Below are positions 1-9,095 of a stretch of DNA of 64,000 bases, one piece after another. The notes beneath the pieces are model-generated. The model had not been told where the DNA came from. It searched no databases and worked only from the letters and a program-made list of their open reading frames with translations. The first letter of the stretch is position 1. Each line of letters opens with the position of its first letter. This DNA is from Laspinema palackyanum D2c. GTDB taxonomy: Bacteria > Cyanobacteriota > Cyanobacteriia > Cyanobacteriales > Laspinemataceae. The stretch spans positions 62,001-126,000 of the forward strand of contig NZ_JAMXFD010000010.1 in NCBI RefSeq assembly GCF_025370875.1, read 5' to 3'. A program made the translations under genes and the position numbers.

Positions 1-191
1 TAGGTCCAGGTTTCCCGGTTACCGCTGGTTTCTAAAGACCAACGAAAGATGGCTGATTTCGGATTAACTCCGACTTCAATCAGCTTGGCACCCATATAGT
101 ATTCCATCTGGCGTTTTTTCAAATCTTTAAATGCTGGGGGTTTTCGACTATCCCAGCTTTGAGACATTTGTGCTTTGGTCGGCCTTGCCAT
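1..191 (-). CDS. Hypothetical protein, C-terminus cut by window edge
   Basis: The first 63 codons of a minus-strand gene are visible, starting at the ATG complementary to 189-191, preceded by a good AGAAGGA ribosome-binding site. The protein begins MARPTKAQMSQSWDSRKPP and is basic and hydrophilic, with no signal peptide or membrane segment in the visible part. I do not recognise the family. The frame is open to the edge, so the true length is unknown. Confidence 0.55.
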   Translation of the reverse strand, partial: MARPTKAQMSQSWDSRKPPAFKDLKKRQMEYYMGAKLIEVGVNPKSAIFRWSLETSGNRETWT

Positions 192-324
192 TTTCCTTCT
201 CCGATTCTCTTGTGGTACGGGTATCCTACCCTTAATTTAGAATACCAATCTTTCTATTCTTAGCACGACAACGGGACTGTTTTAAAGCTTACTCAGTTTG
301 GAATCACCCATGCAACCCCTAGTT

Positions 325-1212
325 TTATACAAATTCCCCCTTGGCAACAGCGATCGCCTTACCGCCAACGGATACAGAAATCTCGCCGTTCTCTTTATGC
401 GCCTTCAATAATAACAGCGACGGTCTCCCCATTTCATATCCCTGTTCCACTCGCAAATCAATCCCACCCTCCCCAAAATATCCATACTCCACGAGATATC
501 CCGCCAAGCACCCATTCGCACTCCCAGTTGCCGGGTCCTCGGGTACCCCTAAATAATCCCCAAACATTCGGGCACTGAGATCATTTTCCGGTTTGTTCGT
601 CTCGGGACAAAACAGAAAAATACATTTCGCCTCAGTTCCCTCAATTAATTTAAAATACTTATCTCGATTGACTTTGGCCTTTTTTAATGCTGCATGAGTT
701 TTCAACGGCACAATTAGAAAAGGAATCCCCGTCGAAACCTCTCGAATCGGAAACCGCAAATCCAGATCCCCAACTTCTAAATTTAAAACCTCTGCCACAG
801 GTTCCCCATCAATTGTCTGATGAAACGTCGGCGGTTTTTGCTGCATCCATAAAATATCCAGAGTCTCTTGTTGATAGTGCAAGGTCACTGGAATTTGCCC
901 GATCGCCAGATTCAAATTAACCCGTTCTACCGGCTGTTGAATTATCTCTCGCTGAATAATAAAAGCAGTCCCTAAAGTCGGATGACCGGCAAAAGGTACT
1001 TCTTGGGCCGGAGTAAAAATTCTGACATCATATCCCCCTTCTCGTTGGTCCGAGGACAGCACAAAAGTAGTCTCGGAATAATTCATTTCTTTAGCAATTT
1101 GCTGCATCTGCTCCCCAGTCAGGCCCTGGGTTCCAGTAAATACAGCCAACTGATTGCCCTGGTATTTTTCTTCTGCGAAAACATCAACAATGTAAAAATT
1201 AATCTTGTCCAT
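325..1212 (-). CDS. PhzF family isomerase/epimerase
   Basis: A 295-residue PhzF-like protein, the usual length for the family. PhzF proteins have two similar halves of the diaminopimelate-epimerase fold and isomerise small hydroxy-acid or amino-acid substrates; most bacterial members have no known substrate. Visible hallmarks are the catalytic-type Glu47 in NYSETTF, PFAGHPTLG at about 73-81, and EDPATGSANG at about 225-234. No phenazine genes lie nearby, so a role in phenazine synthesis is not implied. It is divergent from the RlpA-like gene, whose longest frame begins just beyond this start codon. Probably cytosolic. Family is clear; reaction is unknown. Confidence 0.9.
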   Translation of the reverse strand: MDKINFYIVDVFAEEKYQGNQLAVFTGTQGLTGEQMQQIAKEMNYSETTFVLSSDQREGGYDVRIFTPAQEVPFAGHPTLGTAFIIQREIIQQPVERVNLNLAIGQIPVTLHYQQETLDILWMQQKPPTFHQTIDGEPVAEVLNLEVGDLDLRFPIREVSTGIPFLIVPLKTHAALKKAKVNRDKYFKLIEGTEAKCIFLFCPETNKPENDLSARMFGDYLGVPEDPATGSANGCLAGYLVEYGYFGEGGIDLRVEQGYEMGRPSLLLLKAHKENGEISVSVGGKAIAVAKGEFV

Positions 1213-1334
1213 TTTTGCCTTGGTTGCAGATTTCGTTACAGTTAGCTCTCACCGGGGATCGTAGTCCATTGCGGTCTCTATCTGAGTACCGAATCGATCC
1301 CCAGACCCACTTGATCTCTGAGGGAGTTCGAGAT

Positions 1335-2759
1335 ATGGTGTTAGGAATTCGCTCAGATGATAAATTTGTTGACCCCTTAATAAAAACGCTTATGCCATTG
1401 ATGGGACTGGTCTGGATGACCTGCTGTTTGAGCGGGTTGCTTGCATACAGCCCAGGATTAGGGAATGCCTCCATTGCCCTGAAAAATCCGCTGTCGCTCG
1501 AAGTTTTATCCGGTTTGAGTCATCGGTGGGACCTTCCTCACCGGCTTGTCCGAGGCGGTAATGCCTCGGGGAAAAAGCACCGCCCTCGGTTGAAATTAAA
1601 GGGGGCTTCGGGTGAGCATCGGCTGTTTGCTCACCTGGCTCAAATCAGCGATCGCCCGGGAAAACACAGCCCAGGTGACTCCAGAAACAGGCAAATCTTC
1701 ACAAAAGCGCTCAACTGGGACAATCGCCTTCAAAAGGGACAATGTACTGTTAATCCACCTGTAATGAATTCTAGTCCCAGTAAAGCTTTGGGACAACAAA
1801 ATTTTCTCTCAACCCCACCGGACTTGCCGGAAAAAGCCACCCTGATTAGCAGTGGCCCTTCCCAGAAGTCGAAAAAATCCACCCCGGGAATGGGACAACT
1901 TTTGTCTAATTTCTTCCCTGAAGACTCTTTAGATGTAAAAACCAAACCCAGTCTGGACTCATCCGTTCAGGTGAAAGCTGTCTCCGTTGCCCCTGGTCCC
2001 TCTCGCCCCATGACCCGAGTCAATTGGTGGCAGTCTCGGCATCTCTTTGGATTGGGACAAACGGTTTCCTGGTTTTCGGAGAAAAACCCGAAACAGATCG
2101 TTTTCACAAACCCCTCAGAATTTCAAGTTTTGGTTCAGGGATACGAGGTTGCTCAATTACCCGATCGCATCCAAGCCGACTTATTCGCTCACCGGATCCA
2201 AGAATGGCTACAGCAGGGCGATCGCGATCCGGCACAACTGACCCCCACCACAGTCAACGGCATTAGAGCCATCCAAGGGGGCGATCGCACCTTATTACTC
2301 CTATCCGAGGATGTCGTCGAGTCTATCCCCCATAACCAGGACCTGCTCACCGTGGAATGGACCAATAATCTCCGCAAAGCGTTAGGCGCTGAACCCTTAC
2401 CCATCGCCGAAGCACAAGCGCAGATGTACGGCTTAGTCGAGACCCCCCGGAAACTTCAGGGAACCGCCTCTTGGTACGGCCCTTATTTTCACGGTCGTCT
2501 CACCGCCAACGGCGAAACTTATGACCAAGAGGACATGACAGCAGCACATCCCTCCTTACCCTTCGATACCTATCTCAAAGTCAAAAATCTTCAAAATGGC
2601 AACATGATCATCGTTCGGATTAACGATCGCGGACCCTATATTCCCCCCCGTAATTTAGACCTCTCCCTCGGTGCCGCCAGGGTTCTAGGCAGTGAAGAAA
2701 CCGGCGTTATCTCTTATGAGGCCACATTTATGAAACCCACCCCCTCCAAAGCGAAGTGA
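1335..2759 (+). CDS. RlpA-like double-psi beta-barrel protein
   Basis: The last ~100 residues form an RlpA-type double-psi beta-barrel: GTASWYGPYFHGRLTANGE, then RINDRGPY and RNLDLS. RlpA proteins act on, or bind, peptidoglycan in the envelope. The preceding ~330 residues are low-complexity, Pro/Ser/Lys-rich and poorly conserved in look. The frame opens at a TTG at 1215, but I chose the ATG at 1335 because GAGGGAG lies upstream and the protein then begins close to a hydrophobic export segment (around residues 18-40). Predicted length is 474 residues. The cysteines in that segment do not form a convincing lipobox. Septal lytic activity is known for some relatives and is not shown here. Confidence 0.82.
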   Translation: MVLGIRSDDKFVDPLIKTLMPLMGLVWMTCCLSGLLAYSPGLGNASIALKNPLSLEVLSGLSHRWDLPHRLVRGGNASGKKHRPRLKLKGASGEHRLFAHLAQISDRPGKHSPGDSRNRQIFTKALNWDNRLQKGQCTVNPPVMNSSPSKALGQQNFLSTPPDLPEKATLISSGPSQKSKKSTPGMGQLLSNFFPEDSLDVKTKPSLDSSVQVKAVSVAPGPSRPMTRVNWWQSRHLFGLGQTVSWFSEKNPKQIVFTNPSEFQVLVQGYEVAQLPDRIQADLFAHRIQEWLQQGDRDPAQLTPTTVNGIRAIQGGDRTLLLLSEDVVESIPHNQDLLTVEWTNNLRKALGAEPLPIAEAQAQMYGLVETPRKLQGTASWYGPYFHGRLTANGETYDQEDMTAAHPSLPFDTYLKVKNLQNGNMIIVRINDRGPYIPPRNLDLSLGAARVLGSEETGVISYEATFMKPTPSKAK

Positions 2760-2790
2760 GTTGTCATGGGAGATGGGAAGGATGGGGAGG

Positions 2791-2924
2791 ATGTTCGTAG
2801 TAACGACTTCAGTCGTTATCTTCCCCAGTTCGTAGTAACGCCTTCAGGCGTTATCCCCAGTTTTTACTGGTGACGTGGCTTAAGCGCGTCACGAGGAAAC
2901 GACTGAAGTCGTTACTACGAACAT
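2791..2924. repeat. Branched palindromic repeat (short copy)
   Basis: A short member of the dispersed hairpin family. The outer arms ATGTTCGTAGTAACGACTTC and its complement bracket a second hairpin with GCC/GGC in place of GAC/GTC (AACGCCTTCAGGCGTT), and an inner GTGACG/CGTCAC stem. It fills the gap between the convergent RlpA-like gene and trpE. Confidence 0.85.
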
Positions 2925-2937
2925 CTTCCTTCAAGCT

Positions 2938-4485
2938 TTACCCTTCCGCAGACCCTCCCAAACAGCCGATCGCCTCTAATAACCCTCGCGCTTTATTCAG
3001 GGTCTCTTGATATTCACTTTGAGGAACCGAATCTGCCACCAAACCGGCACCGGCTTGGACAGAAACCGTATGTTTGCCATTGCCATTGCTGCGGACCACC
3101 ATTGTTCGGATGGCGATCGCACTATTCAACTGACCCTCAAAATCGTAATACCCATACACCCCAGAATAAGGACCCCGGCGGCAGCCTTCCAACTCATGAA
3201 CAATCTGCATCGCCCTAATCTTCGGTGCACCACTGACAGTTCCTGCCGGGAAACAGGCTTTTAATAAATCCCATGCTGTTTTTTCCGGGTCCAATTCCCC
3301 CCGCACATTACTGACAATATGCATCACATGGGAATAGCGCTCAATCACCATTAACTCATCGACCCTGACGCTTCCCTTAACACAAACTCGTCCGAGGTCA
3401 TTGCGACCCAAATCCACCAACATGACGTGCTCAGCCACTTCTTTTGGGTCATTGAGTAAATCTTCGGCTAAGGCGGCATCTTCTTGGGGGGTTTGTCCGC
3501 GCAGTCGGGTTCCGGCGATCGGGCGCACCGTAGCTAACCGGGACCCTTCTGGAGTGAGTTCCGCCTTGACCATCACTTCCGGACTGGACCCGATAATTTG
3601 CCAGTCATCGAAATTGAAATAAGCCATGTAAGGCGAGGGATTGATTAACCGCAAGGACCGATATAGCGAAAAGGGATCTCCCTCATATTCCGCCGATAAG
3701 CGCTGAGAAATGACGACTTGAAAGATATCCCCGGCTTTGATGTAGTCCTTTGCCTTTAAAACGTTTTGGCAGTATTTTTCCGGGGAAGTATTGCTCGTAT
3801 AGTGCAACGCTTTCCGGGGGGTCGAATCTGAGGGTCTGGAGGGTGGAGTCCATTCCAACAGGGTGTCTTTTGTTAACAGGGGTTCCTGGAGTTTCTTGAC
3901 TAAACCCCGCACGCGATCGCAAGCTTGGTCATAAGCCGATCGCGGATCCAAAGTTCGCAAATCCGCGTAGGCGATCGCCCAAATCTTCCGCTTCACTTGG
4001 TCAAACACCAGCAAACTATCCGCCTGCATCCACAATCCATCGGGCACATCGGTTTCTGCCGCAGGATGGACTGGGACCCGGTGTTCCATCCACCGAATTA
4101 ATTCATATCCCCAAAACCCAAATAAACCCCCCACTCCCGGCGGCAATTCGGGTAATTTCACAGGTTGAATCAACTTCAGGCAGTTTTCCAACGCCTCAAA
4201 CGGATCCCCCTCAAACACATCCACCTGTCCGGTGCGATGTTTTTGAATGGTTTGGTTATCTTTGGCTTCCAAAATCCACAGAGGGTCACAGCCGAGAAAA
4301 CTATACCGGGCAAGGTTTTCGCCCCCTTCAACCGATTCCAACAAAAAGCTATACGGTTGTCCTGCACAGACTTTGTACCACGCTGAGACAGGGGTATCCA
4401 GATCCGCAACCCATTCTTGGTAGACGGGGACAAAATTACCTTGTTTGGCGAGTTCAGTAAATTGAGAAAAATCTGGAAAAATCAT
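2938..4485 (-). CDS. trpE: Anthranilate synthase component I
   Basis: TrpE converts chorismate to anthranilate, the first committed step of tryptophan synthesis, using ammonia supplied by TrpG. Length 515 is normal. The N-terminal tryptophan-sensing region shows SFLLESVEGG (about residues 46-55) and NPSPYMAYF, which in the family bind feedback-inhibiting Trp. The catalytic domain shows IAGTRLRG, DLGRNDLG and GTVSGAPKIRAMQI. These features favour TrpE over PabB or a salicylate synthase. It is a stand-alone gene here: no trpG or trpD is adjacent, as is common in cyanobacteria. It is flanked on both sides by copies of the branched repeat. No leader-peptide attenuator is obvious upstream. Confidence 0.95.
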   Translation of the reverse strand: MIFPDFSQFTELAKQGNFVPVYQEWVADLDTPVSAWYKVCAGQPYSFLLESVEGGENLARYSFLGCDPLWILEAKDNQTIQKHRTGQVDVFEGDPFEALENCLKLIQPVKLPELPPGVGGLFGFWGYELIRWMEHRVPVHPAAETDVPDGLWMQADSLLVFDQVKRKIWAIAYADLRTLDPRSAYDQACDRVRGLVKKLQEPLLTKDTLLEWTPPSRPSDSTPRKALHYTSNTSPEKYCQNVLKAKDYIKAGDIFQVVISQRLSAEYEGDPFSLYRSLRLINPSPYMAYFNFDDWQIIGSSPEVMVKAELTPEGSRLATVRPIAGTRLRGQTPQEDAALAEDLLNDPKEVAEHVMLVDLGRNDLGRVCVKGSVRVDELMVIERYSHVMHIVSNVRGELDPEKTAWDLLKACFPAGTVSGAPKIRAMQIVHELEGCRRGPYSGVYGYYDFEGQLNSAIAIRTMVVRSNGNGKHTVSVQAGAGLVADSVPQSEYQETLNKARGLLEAIGCLGGSAEG

Positions 4486-4535
4486 AAGGTCTTGATGTTG
4501 CCGGAGGATGGGGGAGGATAGGGGAGATGGGGTTC

Positions 4536-4702
4536 ATGTTTGTAGTAACGACTTCAGTCGTTACCGCCTGTCATGGCGATCGCCATGACAGGCAACTTTT
4601 TGGGCTTAAGTGCCTGTTTGGGGACTGGATGCCCTACAAAGGGGCGTGACTTGGCCGGATGCCAAGTCACGCGGTAACGACTGAAGTCGTTACTACAAAC
4701 AT
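4536..4702. repeat. Branched palindromic element, copy A
   Basis: A 167-bp element bounded by perfect ~32-bp inverted arms, from ATGTTTGTAGTAACGAC to GTCGTTACTACAAACAT. Each arm is itself a hairpin (AACGACTTCAGTCGTT). Inside lie two more hairpins: a perfect palindrome centred on CATGGCGATCGCCATG, and GCGTGACTTGGC/GCCAAGTCACGC. The whole can fold as a multi-branch junction. It has no coding capacity. See copies at 5530-5700 and 28604-28775. Confidence 0.9.
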
Positions 4703-4931
4703 CTCTTACCCATCTGCTCTTTTTTATATTCCCAAAACAATGGCTAACTGCTCATTGCCAAAAAACTTTGAGCAATTAGCAATTAGCCATTGAAATTTCA
4801 GATGAAAAAACGTTACACAAACATTGCGGGCGATCGCAAGTCGGGTGACCTCAAATGTTAGGGGACCCTGACTCGGAACTCACGGCACGAGGCTGGTTCT
4901 TCCTGTGCGATCGCCCCCAAGTGCCTGGTGT

Positions 4932-5360
4932 TTACGGATCGTAAGGCTTCTTACCGCTGAACTTGATTTTCGCAGGTTGGGGGTTGTCGCCAATCTTGCG
5001 ATCGTTCTTGCCGTAGTAAGCACGACCTTCGTTCACTTTTTCAGGGAAGACACCATCTTTCGGATGGAGATACTCGGTTTCACCATTGGCATAAACCCGG
5101 TAAATCTTATAGTCTTCGATTTTGGGCTTGAACTTGGTCCGGAACTGGGTCCCCAATGCGAGGCAATGCTCTTTGCGAGGCAGGTAGAGGAGGTTTTCCC
5201 CTGCGTTCATCACAGCAGCGCCACCGCTAGGCATTTCAAACACTTGCTCTTTGGAAGAGGTCCAGGTGATTGCGTATTTTTCTTCCACGAGCGCTTTGCT
5301 GAGCAAACCGCCAGTGCTGCCCCCAAATTTTGGGGCTTGTCCTTTCAAGGTTTCTGCCAT
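4932..5360 (-). CDS. psaD: Photosystem I subunit II (PsaD)
   Basis: PsaD is the stromal/cytoplasmic extrinsic PSI subunit that docks ferredoxin and stabilises PsaC. The 142-residue protein starts [20 protein letters not shown] and contains the family core [25 protein letters not shown]-like [13 protein letters not shown], and [20 protein letters not shown]. Basic residues in the middle are the known ferredoxin contact region. Length and N-terminus match cyanobacterial PsaD exactly in style. A GGAG ribosome-binding site lies just upstream of the ATG. It is monocistronic here, with branched repeats on each side; no convincing factor-independent terminator was found downstream. Confidence 0.97.
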   Translation of the reverse strand: MAETLKGQAPKFGGSTGGLLSKALVEEKYAITWTSSKEQVFEMPSGGAAVMNAGENLLYLPRKEHCLALGTQFRTKFKPKIEDYKIYRVYANGETEYLHPKDGVFPEKVNEGRAYYGKNDRKIGDNPQPAKIKFSGKKPYDP

Positions 5361-5529
5361 ATCTTACTCCGGATATTTTGAAACAATTTTTAGGGCATCG
5401 TACCACTGACATCGCCTGCTCCTACAGATTTCGTAAGGATCTGTAACAGTTCTTTAGATTTGGGTCGTTTTGTGTTGGTTATTGGTGATCTGTCGGTCAG
5501 GTTTGGGGAGGTTGGGGGAGATGGGGTCC

Positions 5530-5797
5530 ATGTTCGTAGTAACGACTTCAGTCGTTTCCGCGTGTCATGGCGGACGCCATGACACGCACCATGAGCGGCT
5601 TAAGCGCCTGTTTGGGGACTGGAACGATCGCCTCTCAAGGGGCGTTACTTGGCGATCGCTTTCGTAACGCGGAAACGACTGAAGTCGTTACTACGAACAT
5701 GAAGAAACGACTGAAGTCGTTACTACGAACATGAAGAAACGACTGAAGTCGTTACTACAAACATGAAGAAACGACTCAAGTCGTTACTACAAACATG
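5530..5797. repeat. Branched palindromic element, copy B, plus three tandem arm repeats
   Basis: Positions 5530-5700 repeat the architecture of copy A: outer arms ending TTTCCGC/GCGGAAA, an inner GCGTGTCATGGCG/GCCATGACACGC hairpin and a GCGTTAC/GTAACGC hairpin. Compared with copy A, both sides of each stem have changed together (for example TTACCGC/GCGGTAA against TTTCCGC/GCGGAAA). Three further ~32-bp tandem copies of the right arm follow (5701-5797), the last with one changed base in its stem. Confidence 0.9.
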
Positions 5798-5814
5798 AAA
5801 ACCATCCTCCCTTG

Positions 5815-7863
5815 CTACCGAATCGGTGTCCGGCGATTGCGGGAACTGCCGGAGGACCGATCGCCTTTTGGAGATTTGCTTTTACTGCGGGGGTTGGGGG
5901 TGACTTCGGAACTGCTGTCGGTGGCGATCGGGATGGTGAAATGAAACTGACTGCCGCAATCTTTCCCCCCAGATTTAGCCCAAATTTGCCCTCCCCAGCC
6001 GGTGACGATTTGCCGACAGATGGCTAATCCTAGGCCCGTGCCTCCGGTGGAACGACGCAATGCTCCTTCTTCTTGGTAAAAGCGATCAAAGACGGTTTCG
6101 AGGCGATCGCTGCTAATCCCTCGTCCCGTATCCGCCACTTTGACCTCCAGTTCCCGATCTCCGAGGGGTTGGGCCAAAATGGTCACTTTTCCCCCGGAAG
6201 GCGTAAATTTACAAGCATTATCAATCAGTTTCGAGAGCACCTCCACCAACCACTCCCCATCGGCACGCACCAAGGGCAAATCCTCGGGCACTTCTAGGCT
6301 CAAGGTGGGTAAGGCTCCTGCTTCACTGTTGGCTCGGGTGCGAACGCTACTGATGGCTAAGGATAGGCATTCGTGCAAGGGTAGAACTTCGGTGTTCCAT
6401 TCCACTCGTCCGCTTTCTAGGCGCGATAGGGTCAAGAAATCTTGCACGAGGGTCCGCATTCTTTCGGCATCGTCTAGGGCGGTACTGAGCATGACTTGCC
6501 GCAGTTCCGGAGGCATATCGGGGTCGGAGGCGAGACTTTCTAGGCAGACTTGAATGGTGGAGAGGGGGGTGCGCAGTTCATGTCCGGTAATGGCAATTAG
6601 GTTGCTGCGGGTGCGATCGAGGGCGGCGAGTTGTTCGTTCAAGTCTTCTAGGTTGGCATAAGCTTCCGCTTGCAGGGTGGCGACCCCAACTTGGGTGGCG
6701 ATCGCCTCTACCATTGTCAGTTCCTCTGCATCCCACTCTCTGTACTCACAGCCACAGTGGTGCAATTCGACCATTCCCACGAGTTGATTCTGATACAGCA
6801 CGGGCACCATTAACCAGGATTCAATTTCCCACTCCTGGACTAAGGTCCTCAAGCGCTTAGATCCGGTAATCCGGGTATCTGTGCTGCTGTTTTCAACGGC
6901 GACTCGTTCCCCAGAGGCGACGACTTCCTGAAATAGGGGATTCTCCTGCAAGGGCCAAACTTCTCCGGTGAGGGACTTGACCGATCGCCCTAAAAATTCA
7001 TAGGCGATCGCTGCTTCTTGATCCGTAGCTTTGCAGCGATAAATTAAACACCGACAAACGTCTAGGGCTCCGCCGAGTTCTCGCACGGCGACTTGAAAAA
7101 TATCCGCCGGATTCAGGGATTGACGAATGGCGGTGGTAATGGAGTTGACTAACCGTTCCCGACGCTCCTGCGCGGCCATTGAGCGATAGGTTTTGACCAA
7201 TTTATGTTGGCCCGCCTGTAGGTAAGTGACCAACCGTTGCACAAAGGGTCCGGGGTCTACATCCTGGAATCTCGCTGCTGCTTCCAGGGCCTTGTCGGTG
7301 TCGCTCAATCGATAGGTGGCGATCGCCCGTTCGATCTTCTCCTCCAACTCTGGCCGATACACCCGCACTCGCTCTAACAATAACCGCGCCACGGTACTCG
7401 AAACCTGGCGGTCAAAGGTCCAAATTCCCTCAAACCGTCTGGATTGATCCATCGATGGCAGATCCGATGCCTTCACCGGAACTACCTCTTTTTCACGACA
7501 AACCAAACAAGTGGAATAGTTCGGCGCAAGCACCACCAAGTGCCACTCTTTCGCTAACCCATCATCCGGTTCAAAGGCGATCGCCTCCTGGATCTGTGAA
7601 CTATTTTGAAATTCCGTCTCCGGTGCCGCCAGGACATACACTTGATCCGTCTTGTTGCTGATCCGTCGATATCGGTGTGCTTCCTGACGATAAAATCGCT
7701 CCCGTTGGAAGCAGGCAATCACCAACGCTGGCTCCACCCCCGCTAGGACTTGATCTTCCATCGCATGGGATAGTGCGGTTAAAGAAGACTTGAAATAAAT
7801 TTGAGTTCTCAGCAGGGGCAAGGCGTGCAGCAACTCTTCCAGCACCGAAGTAGGAATGCTCAT
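5815..7863 (-). CDS. DICT-GAF sensor histidine kinase
   Basis: A 682-residue soluble sensor kinase. Residues ~20-165 form a DICT domain (SLTALSHAMEDQVL, then QRERFYRQEAHRYRRIS), a module found in cyanobacterial two-component and diguanylate-cyclase proteins and of unknown ligand. A GAF domain spans ~245-400. The HisKA domain carries the phospho-acceptor His428 in ITGHELRTPLS. The HATPase domain shows LIDNACKFTPSGGKV, KVADTGRGIS and GGTGLGLAIC. It lacks membrane segments and a receiver domain, so it should phosphorylate a separate response regulator, which is not in the window. The C-terminus is a basic low-complexity tail. Signal and target are unknown. Confidence 0.9.
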   Translation of the reverse strand: MSIPTSVLEELLHALPLLRTQIYFKSSLTALSHAMEDQVLAGVEPALVIACFQRERFYRQEAHRYRRISNKTDQVYVLAAPETEFQNSSQIQEAIAFEPDDGLAKEWHLVVLAPNYSTCLVCREKEVVPVKASDLPSMDQSRRFEGIWTFDRQVSSTVARLLLERVRVYRPELEEKIERAIATYRLSDTDKALEAAARFQDVDPGPFVQRLVTYLQAGQHKLVKTYRSMAAQERRERLVNSITTAIRQSLNPADIFQVAVRELGGALDVCRCLIYRCKATDQEAAIAYEFLGRSVKSLTGEVWPLQENPLFQEVVASGERVAVENSSTDTRITGSKRLRTLVQEWEIESWLMVPVLYQNQLVGMVELHHCGCEYREWDAEELTMVEAIATQVGVATLQAEAYANLEDLNEQLAALDRTRSNLIAITGHELRTPLSTIQVCLESLASDPDMPPELRQVMLSTALDDAERMRTLVQDFLTLSRLESGRVEWNTEVLPLHECLSLAISSVRTRANSEAGALPTLSLEVPEDLPLVRADGEWLVEVLSKLIDNACKFTPSGGKVTILAQPLGDRELEVKVADTGRGISSDRLETVFDRFYQEEGALRRSTGGTGLGLAICRQIVTGWGGQIWAKSGGKDCGSQFHFTIPIATDSSSEVTPNPRSKSKSPKGDRSSGSSRNRRTPIR

Positions 7864-8534
7864 TTATCTTGTCTTTATTTCCAGTGTAGGCAACAACGAT
7901 TTGTAATCTGCACGGCAATGTTCAGGCGGTCCCGTTATTGCCGAAACTGTAATATTTTCCCTATAACAACGTTATCGCACCATGCGCCGACTACCGCCAA
8001 ACTGCTGCGAGATTCCCCAAAAAAACGCTGTATTTCAGATTGTTGATTGAAAATTAAGAATTTCTTCCCCAAGATTAGGTATAAATTCTCATCAATTTCC
8101 TTTCATTTACCCCAAATTTAACCCCAAAATATAGATCAAGCCCTGAACAAAATCAAGAGGAGTTATTTCATATCCTCTGTATTTGGAGTAACGACTTGCT
8201 GTGGTTTCTTCTCTTCTATAGCCACTCTAAATTCTAAATAAAGATTTTTTTTCAAAGGAGTGGGAGGAATAGTACAATTCATTGAGAATAGATAGATTTG
8301 CCCTACCACTTCAACGGTTAATCTTACCGAAAATTCAACCTATTTAATATTTAATCAACCCATTAAAAACCCAATCAAGGAACGTCAACGGATAAACCAA
8401 TGCCGACCCACAGATGATTTCGAGGGAACGTCCCCAGTCGCTCGCCCTAACCCTAAAACCGAGCGCAACTTGATAATTAACCGCCAACGCTCCGGATGGG
8501 ATCAAAGCAATCCAATCTTTACTCAGAATTGCCG
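7864..8534. other. Gene-free stretch, nothing firm
   Basis: About 670 bp between the kinase start and the small RHH gene. It is AT-rich around 8040-8400. A minus-strand frame is open from about 8550 to 8350 without a credible start or family resemblance, and I do not call it. No tRNA, clear terminator or hairpin repeat of the main family is seen. Confidence 0.5.
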
Positions 8535-8714
8535 CTAATTTTTCGCCGGTGATGAGGGTGGAGGCGGAATTTTCCCATCGTTATTGGCTCCTTCTACAGT
8601 TTTCTCAATAATAAATGCGGCCAAGTTAGCCACAGGCCGTCCTTGACTGTCAGCCCACCGTTCGAGGGCATCATAGACGGCATCGGGAAGGGTTACATGG
8701 ACTCGTTTACTCAC
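8535..8714 (-). CDS. Small ribbon-helix-helix DNA-binding protein
   Basis: A 59-residue protein starting at a GTG (complement of 8712-8714). The sequence begins (V/M)SKRVHVTLPDAVYDALERW, followed by ADSQGRPVANLAAFIIEK and a Pro-rich tail. This is the pattern of an Arc/MetJ/CopG fold: a short beta strand of alternating residues, then two helices. Such proteins dimerise, bind direct or inverted repeats, and often regulate their own or a neighbouring promoter; some are antitoxins. It diverges from the coiled-coil gene at 9096, and the 380-bp gap contains direct repeats that are natural candidate operators. No toxin gene is adjacent, so an antitoxin role is not supported. Confidence 0.8.
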   Translation of the reverse strand: MSKRVHVTLPDAVYDALERWADSQGRPVANLAAFIIEKTVEGANNDGKIPPPPSSPAKN

Positions 8715-8990
8715 GGTTTTGTCTCGATGTCAACAGTTTCATGATACATCGTGGGAGCTACAATGGACGTTAACTTGACAAATAGGGAACCAATCTGCTT
8801 CGGTGAGGTACCCTGTTGTGATAAACTAGCCATTAAGGAAAAACCGCGCCCTGTCCGGCAAGACAGAACGCGGGGAAATGTTAAGCCTAACCGCTTATTC
8901 AAGCCACGGATAGGGGATCAAAATCATTTGAAACTCTCAGGTCTAACCACACTGAGGTTCTTAACGCACAAGGACCATTCTCGTAAGCAC

Positions 8991-9095
8991 AAGAACAGTT
9001 AAGAACAGTTAAGGACAATCCAGAACCGTTAAGGACAATCTAAGGACAATCCAGAACCGTTAAGGACTATTAAACTTAAACTATTAAGGACAATT
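8991..9095. promoter_or_regulatory. Direct-repeat array upstream of the DUF3102-like gene
   Basis: The motif (T)TAAGGACAAT(C) or a close variant occurs repeatedly, with two exact copies of AAGGACAATCCAGAACCGTT (9011-9030 and 9042-9061) and partial copies AAGAACAGTT before and TATTAAGGACAATT directly before the ATG at 9096. The close, same-direction spacing resembles operator or iteron arrays. The likely reader is the divergent ribbon-helix-helix protein; this is inference. Confidence 0.6.

Noticed and set aside
325-1212. Phenazine biosynthesis role for the PhzF-like gene
   Set aside because: No other phenazine gene is present, and most PhzF-like proteins serve other reactions.
1215-1334. N-terminal extension of the RlpA-like gene from a TTG
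   Set aside because: It would start within a few bases of the divergent PhzF start, has no ribosome-binding site, and places the export segment too far inside.
8350-8550. Open minus-strand frame ending near 8350
   Set aside because: It has no start codon with a ribosome-binding site and overlaps the 3' end of the RHH gene in another frame; no family match by eye.
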